DNA of 10,269 nucleotides from Hemicentrotus pulcherrimus. Taxonomy: Eukaryota > Echinodermata > Echinoidea > Camarodonta > Strongylocentrotidae. The notes beneath the pieces were generated by a model. The model had not been told where the DNA came from and did not search any database. It worked only from the letters and a program-made list of their open reading frames with translations. Where the stretch lies: contig BEXV01000311.1 of assembly GCA_003118195.1 (NCBI GenBank), forward strand, positions 248,872 through 259,140. The letters run 5' to 3'. The position numbers and the translations under genes were made by a program. Shown here one piece after another: positions 8,001 through 10,269 of this stretch. Position 1 is the stretch's first letter. Each line of letters begins with the position of its first letter.

Positions 8001-10208
8001 GATTTTTTCTTTTTTTTAAAGGGATAAAAGGATTGAACAGATACAGACAGCAAGAATATAATAGACATACAACAATTAAAAACTCAAACTGGCATTTAGT
8101 GTTATGAGGTTATACAAACCACAAACAACAACTATACAAGTAATTCAACAAGCTTTTCATTGGTTACATTTGGTGCTACATATTTGTTATTTGGGAAATA
8201 ATTGAAGACCAATTTCAAAGATAATACCTTTCATGATACATTTATTTGAATTTCAGTGAACCAACAGGCCCAGAAAGCAGCCAATTCTATGGCTCAAAGT
8301 GCATTAAGATCATTAATTTTGACATAAAAATTGTACTAAAAAGGACAATATTCCATCTGTACTTATATTCTTTGGGAGAGGCAAAGCATGCGTTATTAAA
8401 TGTGTTGATGCAATGTACATCTAAAAGATCATGGCAGTTATATAGCCCAATTAACTTGGTGTCATAACAACTAAAACTACCGGTAGTTGAATATAAAGTT
8501 AATTGAATTGTAAAACAACACCCAGATCAATTATAGAACAAGAGTACAAGACCCAGATGAATTATAGAACAAAACGCAGATCATTTATTGGACAAGAGTA
8601 CAAGACCCAGATCAATTATAGAACAAGACCCAGATCAATAATTGGACAAGAGTACAAGACCCAGATCAATTATAGAACAAGAGTACAAGATCGAGCTCAA
8701 TTATAGAACAAGACCCAGATCAACTATGGAAAAAGACCAAGTCCCTGATCAACTATAGTATAAGTCACCAATCAATTATCAAACATATTTCTTCAATCTA
8801 TTCATGGTTTAGCAATTGCTACATGTTTATATATAATTACCATGAAAATTTTCGAAGTCAACTGGAGTTCCATCTGAAAAGTGAGTATACACTCCTTCTG
8901 TTTCCTGATCGTCTAATCCTATCCATATAAATTCTGTAAGTAAATCTGGAATAGAACACATTTTAAAAAAAATGTAAATAATCTTTTTTTGTTGCCAAAA
9001 AGGTGAAATTCCTTACATCAAAATTGATTGAGGCCCTTTTTATTAATATCTTGTTTAATAAAAGTTTACAGGTAGCCAGTTTTGGTGATGATGTTGTTTT
9101 TTTTAACACAAAAAAAAGGAAATCCTTTGGTTACTCAAATGCCAAGTGTTGCAATGTTTTATGAGAAAGGCTGAGAAATGTATAAATAATACTTGAAACA
9201 AATCTAATTTATATTGTAAATTATGAAAATGTTAACAAAATATTTGTGTAAAATACAAAAAGTGAAATGGAACTGAAGGCTCTACACTTTCTTCTAAAAT
9301 GGACATTTCATGCAAAACATTTTCAAATTCGAGACTTTCATTGTTTGAATTGTGAGAGACTAAATGTCAGTTGCAATTGGCATTTAAAAATATTTGCTGA
9401 GCGAAGAAACAGCAATATCACCTCTATGAACAGCTCAAGCTACCACAATGCAAAATTGTGTTAGCAACCTTAATTGGACCAAAGCTGGATTTCTGTTTAA
9501 CTCAGCAAAAGCTGGACTGTCTTGAGGCTAATACAACTAAACATGTTGTAAATGTGTAAAACATCTATACCATGTACATGGAATAGAGGAAGGCGACACA
9601 CCCCTTGTCAATGCAAATGAGACCTATGTGCCCATCTGGTGCTGTTAATAGGATTTTACCCTCCACCTGATGAAATTAATGTGATGCCAATAAATTGACC
9701 TGAAAGCTGGGACTCCAAGGAGCTAGTGTAAGAGTCCTGTATAGTGTGTTGCAAGGTTGCTGTCAGTGACTCTTGGAGTAAAGAGACACCAGAAGAAAAT
9801 AATGGCACTTTTTTTTTTCTTTAGTTTTTGGTGTCAGACCTGTGTCAGACTGTTTTTTAACTCTCCAGTACCAACAGCACTTTAACAAAAAATGCTCCCA
9901 GGTTCCTAATGCAATATCATTTCAATTTTATGTTGGAAACATCCCATACCTCTTTAAATAGTTGTGAGAGGTCATCTCCACATATACCTAAACCCCCGTC
10001 CCCTCCCCTCTCCCACTCACTTGGAGACGATTGTCTGTATTCTTACCAAATATAAAGGTATTCTCCTCTGCACTGTGTATGCTAGCAAGGTCAGCACCTG
10101 CTTCTAAACAGAAATCTCTGGCTTGGTACCACATCAAAAATCTTTCCTCATATAAGTAGCAGTATCCATTTGTAGGGTTATGGACCCAGTCCCTGGCACA
10201 GCCATCCG
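93..10208 (-). CDS. Polycystin-1-like / REJ-family membrane protein, internal segment (11 exons, partial at both ends)
   Basis: Exons, in transcript order: 10208-10047, 8945-8841, 7662-7378, 6921-6452, 5900-5717, 5487-5335, 4611-4419, 3378-3131, 1796-1566, 1056-911, 296-93. All introns are GT-AG. Donor/acceptor phases match at every junction (1,1,1,0,1,1,2,1,1,0), giving 793 codons without a stop. Window-relative residues: long-form C-type lectin domain about 3-126, Thr/Pro linker 130-168, possible diverged PKD/Ig-like domain about 185-268, REJ module about 284-680, pre-GAIN region to 793. There are ten N-glycosylation sequons, all after the lectin domain. In known relatives (PKD1, PKD1L proteins, sea urchin REJ proteins) this ectodomain precedes a GPS autoproteolysis site, a PLAT domain and multiple membrane spans, and often works with a polycystin-2-type channel in cilia or sperm acrosomal membrane. 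Here the signal peptide and membrane part are outside the window. The exact paralogue cannot be named from this sequence. Confidence 0.9.
297..910 (-). other. Intron 10 (614 bp)
   Basis: GT-AG intron between exons 10 and 11. It is AT-rich, with several A-rich tracts at about 370-440 and a short GT run at about 389-396. I see no exon-like frame, RNA gene or clear element in it. Confidence 0.85.
911..1056 (-). CDS. Exon 10: post-REJ segment
   Basis: 48 full codons, phase 1 to 0. It encodes IQLYEGSASIKDGLYLPVG, then HDILLQVNVRDCNMAS. In PKD1-like proteins the corresponding segment is a strand carrying an L-x-x-G-x pattern, a short insert ending LP-x-G, then an I-x-V-x-V-x-D strand. Acceptor is TATGCAG|GG and donor ACA|GTAAGT, both strong. 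There is no sequon. Confidence 0.88.
1057..1565 (-). other. Intron 9 (509 bp)
   Basis: GT-AG intron. The only structured stretch is a C-rich tract on the plus strand at about 1489-1508, including ten C in a row (1494-1503), which is G-rich in the transcript. Open frames on both strands across 1316-1528 have no family resemblance. Nothing else stands out. Confidence 0.85.
1566..1796 (-). CDS. Exon 9: end of REJ core (SCxVTPxEGYAL segment)
   Basis: 76 full codons, phase 1-1. It encodes HNAPPALGSC, VVTPDEGYAL, TNFTVTCSGFTDVDEPLTYQI. This is the best conserved part of PKD1/REJ proteins: N-x-PP-x-x-G-x-C-x-V-x-P-x-x-G-x-AL, then F-x-V-x-C-x-G-(W/F)-x-D-x-D-x-PL-x-Y. The usual Trp after SG is Phe here. 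There is one sequon (NFT). Acceptor TTTACAG|GT and donor AAG|GTACGC. This exon alone is enough to place the gene in the family. Confidence 0.93.
1994..2025. repeat. (TA)16 microsatellite in intron 8
   Basis: Sixteen uninterrupted TA dinucleotides, bounded by C on the left and an A run on the right. A pure array of this length is likely to vary in length between individuals. It lies well away from both splice sites of the 1334-bp intron (1797-3130). Confidence 0.97.
2134..2226 (-). pseudogene. Decayed copy A of the 3' end of exon 8
   Basis: On the minus strand, the 44 nt read from 2177 to 2134 align without gaps to the last part of exon 8 (the region encoding FDSISETGSIILRV). By hand count 32 of 44 positions agree, including CATTTGATT and AGCATCATT. 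The neighbouring 2198-2226 also matches 3093-3121 (tattgcaggcc versus tattacaggcc, then acatttca and a ttgg end). The frame is broken, and the acceptor and the 5' part of the exon are missing, so this is a partial exon relic in intron 8. Confidence 0.7.
2549..2890. mobile_element. Foldback / MITE-like nonautonomous element in intron 8
   Basis: Long imperfect terminal inverted repeats bracket the segment. The left arm, 2549-2584, reads ggcc, an A run, acatgttta, gcttcct. The right arm, 2845-2890, reads aggaagc, then taaacatgt, a T run and ggcc, which is the reverse complement in the same order with a 12-nt insertion. The interior has a nested hairpin (2579-2605), a near-direct repeat of the atagga/ggccc block, three motifs of the form aatgg(c/t)cgc, and three copies of tttc followed by ten or eleven A. 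There is no coding capacity. No target-site duplication could be assigned because the flanks are homopolymeric. Confidence 0.65.
2983..3121 (-). pseudogene. Decayed copy B of the 3' half of exon 8
   Basis: Just downstream of the exon 8 donor, the minus strand from 3057 to 2983 aligns with exon 8 from about 3208 to 3135. Shared blocks include TCATGTCTGAGAAAGGTAAC against TCCATATCTGAAACGGGTAGC, and ATCATT near GAGTT. One frame gives MSEKGNIIV then a stop, against ISETGSIILR in the exon. Small indels and stops show it is not coding. The stretch 3093-3121 is shared with copy A rather than with exon 8, so the repeated unit includes flanking sequence. Confidence 0.75.
3131..3378 (-). CDS. Exon 8: REJ module, Cys-rich fourth segment
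   Basis: 82 full codons, phase 2 to 1. It encodes CISNCNLYIFTAERLVLHASCTNC, the two Cys-x-x(x)-Cys pairs of the REJ module, then FRW and a strand-rich tail ending SIILRVT, with one sequon (NHT). Two acceptors compete. CATCTTTACAG|CT has the better tract but phase 1, which does not join exon 7. TATCCATAG|T, 35 nt upstream, gives phase 2, joins exon 7 in frame and adds the expected first Cys pair. I therefore chose 3378. Donor ACCG|GTAAGT is strong. Decayed copies of the 3' half lie in the downstream intron. Confidence 0.88.
3705..3810 (-). repeat. Degenerate copy 1 of the exon 7 / intron 7 junction
   Basis: In minus orientation it reads ACAGAAATCATGTAATCTAC, then TTAAGATGTGGAAACATT. This matches the end of exon 7 (AGAAATCAG), its donor (GTAATC) and the first intron bases, with the GT of the donor preserved. 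It is the most distant copy, about 690 bp downstream of the true donor, separated from copy 2 by low-complexity sequence. Confidence 0.7.
3811..3960. repeat. Low-complexity stretch: GC-rich block, poly-T and 21-base poly-G with one N
   Basis: A G-rich block (ggggcgggcggggg, about 3811-3824) is followed by a long T run (about 3838-3852), a stretch with gggt/accc-type complementarity, and 21 consecutive G at 3931-3951 next to an undetermined base at 3952. The run length is unlikely to be exact in this assembly. On the transcribed strand the tract is C-rich; on the plus strand it could form a quadruplex. Confidence 0.85.
4101..4220 (-). repeat. Degenerate copy 2 of the exon 7 / intron 7 junction
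   Basis: In minus orientation it contains GATATCAGTTAATCTACTC, then AAGATATGAAAC, aligned to the exon 7 end and donor, with GTTAAT in place of GTAATC. It shares with copy 3 the adjoining block around gatcc, ttataac/ttatcac, ctcttactgt/ctcttgctgt. It lies 127 bp from copy 3, measured at the tttca anchor. Confidence 0.7.
4227..4352 (-). repeat. Degenerate copy 3 of the exon 7 / intron 7 junction
   Basis: The closest match to the real junction. In minus orientation it reads CTATTGCCAGAAAAAGAAAT, then CGGGTAATCTGCTTAAG and TTTTGAAACATT, against exon 7 CTAATGCCAGAACTAGAAAT, CAGGTAATCTACTTAAG and TGTTGAAACATT. The donor is intact, but a stop falls in the homologous coding frame. It lies 165 bp from the true junction at the shared tttca anchor. 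Confidence 0.8.
4419..4611 (-). CDS. Exon 7: REJ module, third segment
   Basis: 63 full codons, phase 1 to 2. It encodes DDACFEDEG, a strand-rich middle with three sequons (NST, NVT, NIS), then QRVQLTPGLMPELEI. The ending fits the REJ pattern in which a strand and x-P-x-L-x-I lead to a Cys at the start of the next exon. Acceptor is TATAG|AC; donor is ATCAG|GTAATC. The last part of this exon and the first bases of its intron are related to three degenerate copies at 4227-4352, 4101-4220 and 3705-3810. Confidence 0.9.
4612..5334 (-). other. Intron 6 (723 bp), with a dyad-containing segment
   Basis: GT-AG intron. Within it, 4962-5035 holds two related near-palindromes, tgtgatgtcaca and gtgtgacgtcac. 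The second contains TGACGTCA (5028-5035), a CRE-type octamer. The sequence from about 4865 to 5215 is less AT-rich than its surroundings and could be a dispersed repeat, but I cannot define its ends. No exon is visible. Confidence 0.6.
5335..5487 (-). CDS. Exon 6: REJ module, conserved DGS-x-x-x-x-PD segment
   Basis: 50 full codons, phase 1-1. It encodes LIVDGSNSYNPD and then NVTFLWYC. This is the most recognisable REJ signature (L-x-x-DGS-x-S-x-DPD, then F-x-W-x-C) found in PKD1 and REJ proteins. There is one sequon, NVT. Acceptor CCTTAG|GT and donor ACAG|GTATTT are good. The plus-strand open frame over this exon, from 5370, is a shadow with no family resemblance. Confidence 0.91.
5717..5900 (-). 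CDS. Exon 5: REJ module, second segment
   Basis: 61 full codons, phase 0 to 1. It encodes RQLVIPRGTLPYGIYSLNLNAK, then EIQPPPLVAVIKGGASRSH. Both are characteristic REJ patterns: L-x-IP-x-x-x-LPYG-x-Y followed by a beta strand, and the P-L-V-A-x-I-x-GG turn that leads to the conserved DGS block in the next exon. Acceptor is CGACAG|ACT, donor CATG|GTACTT. The following intron is only 229 bp, the shortest in the window. Confidence 0.9.
5901..6451 (-). other. Intron 4 (551 bp)
   Basis: GT-AG intron between the first and second REJ exons. It is AT-rich with short T and A runs near 6130 and 6255. I see no repeat, alternative exon or regulatory motif that I would defend. Confidence 0.85.
6452..6921 (-). 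CDS. Exon 4: possible diverged PKD/Ig-like domain and start of REJ module
   Basis: The longest exon, 156 full codons, starting in phase 1 and ending in phase 0. Residues 185-268 are beta-rich (DTILVTASV, QILWSI, VQYTVYSE, IFTIEARAV, YNLTATANATV) with three N-glycosylation sequons. This resembles a diverged PKD/Ig-like domain but lacks the usual WDFGDG motif. From Cys284 the REJ module begins: CDAPHPAVYLRALNIHISA, then KC and FKWWIF, matching the REJ opening pattern of a Cys followed by W-x-I-F. Donor choice was decided by phase: CACAT|GTAAAT joins the next exon in frame, whereas the nearby ACATG|GTTATT would not. Confidence is high for REJ and modest for the preceding fold. Confidence 0.87.
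6922..7377 (-). other. Intron 3 (456 bp)
   Basis: GT-AG intron, strongly AT-rich. The open frame of exon 4 continues into its 3' end on the minus strand, up to about 7048. That extension includes a hydrophobic run, but the acceptor GTTGACAG|TG and phase matching place it in the intron. Nothing else is recognised. Confidence 0.85.
7378..7662 (-). CDS. Exon 3: C-terminal CTLD segment plus Thr/Pro-rich repeat linker
   Basis: 94 full codons, phase 1-1. The first third closes the lectin fold with Cys99 (HHDC), Cys117 (FFSEC) and Cys125 (TSLC). With Cys3, 16 and 33 this gives the six cysteines of a long-form CTLD, by family precedent paired 3-16, 33-125 and 99-117. The positions that normally bind Ca2+ and sugar are altered: ADND where EPN or QPD is usual, and WFF where WND is usual. 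After KRPQEVVV comes a mucin-like stretch of TTRPIPA heptads encoded by a 21-bp tandem repeat, likely an O-glycosylated stalk, then a short hydrophobic run (AMILIELLLF). Acceptor CTACAG|CT follows a CT/CA microsatellite; donor is AATG|GTAAGA. Confidence 0.9.
7421..7525 (-). repeat. Coding minisatellite, 21-bp unit encoding the TTRPIPA linker
   Basis: Four consecutive 21-bp units begin at 7421, 7442, 7463 and 7484. The first three are identical and the fourth differs by one base; a fifth, degenerate unit follows to 7525. The unit length is a multiple of three, so copy-number change keeps exon 3 in frame and only lengthens or shortens the stalk between lectin domain and the next fold. Near-identity of the units points to recent expansion. 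Confidence 0.95.
7671..7706. repeat. Compound (GA)/(GT)/(GA) microsatellite beside the exon 3 acceptor
   Basis: On the plus strand GA repeats, then GT repeats, then GA repeats. On the transcribed sense this is CT-CA-CT, lying immediately 5' of the ACTACAG acceptor of exon 3. It therefore forms the polypyrimidine tract region for that exon. Confidence 0.92.
7707..8518 (-). other. Intron 2, unstructured part
   Basis: The 3' two-thirds of the 1178-bp intron 2 (7663-8840). It contains a purine-rich stretch on the plus strand (about 7920-7995) next to a T tract (about 8002-8018). Open frames here are low-complexity and have no recognisable domain. Confidence 0.8.
8519..8758. repeat. Minisatellite with 31-bp and 23-bp units forming a 54-bp higher-order repeat
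   Basis: Short units of the form acccagatcaattatagaac plus aag (23 bp) alternate with longer units carrying an extra agtacaag (31 bp). The composite 54-bp period is exact, with gagtac starting at 8542, 8596 and 8650. A further gagtac at 8681 (31 bp on) shows a local unit change, and the right end decays. On the plus strand the 54-bp period keeps a frame open as an 18-residue repeat (EYKTQINYRTRPRSIIGQ). No family supports it as a protein. It lies in intron 2, near the exon 2 donor. Confidence 0.93.
8841..8945 (-). CDS. Exon 2: central CTLD segment with the WIGL motif
   Basis: 34 full codons plus split codons, phase 1-1. It encodes LLTEFIWIGLDDQ followed by FSDGTPVDFENF, which is the CTLD core: WIGL is the hydrophobic signature, and SDGTPVDFENF corresponds to the W-x-DG-x-x-xx-F-x-N-W stretch, with Phe in place of the last Trp. 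Two acceptors keep phase 1 (TCCAG at 8946 and TTACAG nearer 8936). The upstream one is preferred because it supplies DLLTE, restoring normal CTLD spacing between EEN and WIGL. Donor is CATG|GTAATT. The exon was identified by domain content, since it is short. Confidence 0.87.
8946..10046 (-). other. Intron 1 of window (1101 bp)
   Basis: GT-AG intron splitting the lectin domain after its first half. It is AT-rich with A and T runs (about 8961-8971, 9096-9117, 9810-9819) and a CT/CCC-rich stretch just after the donor (about 9991-10015). The plus-strand open frame at 9267-9464 has no recognisable domain. I see no definite element. Confidence 0.8.
10047..10208 (-). CDS. Exon 1 of window: N-terminal half of C-type lectin domain
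   Basis: 53 full codons, phase 1 at both ends. The reading shows the long-form CTLD start: Cys3, Trp7, then GYC (Cys16), WYQARDFC (Cys33), the LASIHSAEEN helix motif and FIF. Donor is G|GTAAGA (10046-10041). The acceptor is chosen at GTATCAG|CG, 17 nt after a run of 44 T. The open frame extends 5' to an ATG at 10224, but that sequence directly abuts the T run, encodes no signal peptide and would be intron in this model. I therefore treat the exon as internal; a start at 10224 is possible but less likely. Confidence 0.88.
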
Positions 10209-10222
10209 CTGATACGCACGAC

Positions 10223-10225
<3 letters not shown>

Positions 10226-10269
<44 letters not shown>
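10226..10269. repeat. 44-base A homopolymer at the window end (T tract upstream of exon 1 acceptor)
   Basis: The window closes in uninterrupted A from 10226. On the transcribed strand this is a T44 tract followed by 17 nt and then the exon 1 acceptor, so it can serve as the polypyrimidine tract. It may also be where a contig assembly stopped. The true length is unknown. Confidence 0.9.

Noticed and set aside
7835..8107. Open frames on both strands in the purine-rich part of intron 2
   Set aside because: Low complexity, Lys/Ser/Phe-rich translations, no domain and no splice support.
8503..8706. Plus-strand 67-codon frame with an 18-residue repeat
   Set aside because: Explained by a minisatellite whose 54-bp period is divisible by three; no upstream coding context or domain support.
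8519..8758. CRISPR-like array
   Set aside because: The units are directly abutting and diverge gradually; there are no unique spacers, and the setting is a eukaryotic intron.
9267..9464. Plus-strand 65-codon frame in intron 1
   Set aside because: No recognisable domain, promoter or splice context; its length is ordinary for AT-rich noncoding sequence.

Overview
This window is a piece of animal nuclear DNA carrying the middle of one multi-exon gene on the minus strand. It holds eleven exons separated by ten GT-AG introns of about 0.2 to 1.3 kb. Joined in order (10208 down to 93), they give one uninterrupted frame of 793 full codons with consistent splice phases throughout. The first and last exons of the gene lie outside the window. 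I found no RNA gene, no bacterial-type operon and no credible plus-strand gene.

The encoded segment reads, N to C: a long-form C-type lectin domain (exons at 10208-10047, 8945-8841 and the start of 7662-7378); a Thr/Pro-rich linker built from a 21-bp tandem repeat; a beta-rich region that may be a diverged PKD/Ig-like fold; a complete REJ (receptor for egg jelly) module; and the beginning of the region that normally leads into the GAIN/GPS cleavage domain. This is the architecture of a polycystin-1-like / REJ-family membrane protein. All ten N-glycosylation sequons lie after the lectin domain, as expected for an ectodomain. The membrane part would lie beyond position 1.

The organism is most likely a marine invertebrate deuterostome, and I favour a sea urchin or other echinoderm. 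Reasons are the CTLD-plus-REJ architecture, the AT-rich introns full of homopolymers and small repeats, and a left-edge repeat resembling a family I recall from sea urchin genomic sequence. This placement is inference. The window looks like a draft contig: it ends in a 44-base A run and contains an N beside a 21-base G run.

The most unusual structure is in the introns. Downstream of two successive REJ exons lie decayed local copies of the 3' end of the exon just upstream: three copies after the exon ending at 4419, two after the exon ending at 3131. The exon-7 copies cross the splice donor, so they are DNA-level partial duplications and not retrocopies. Other repeats are a foldback element (2549-2890), a 54-bp higher-order minisatellite with an 18-codon open period (8519-8758), and microsatellites that act as the polypyrimidine tracts of two exons. 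I did not find a new biological system beyond this gene and its repeats.
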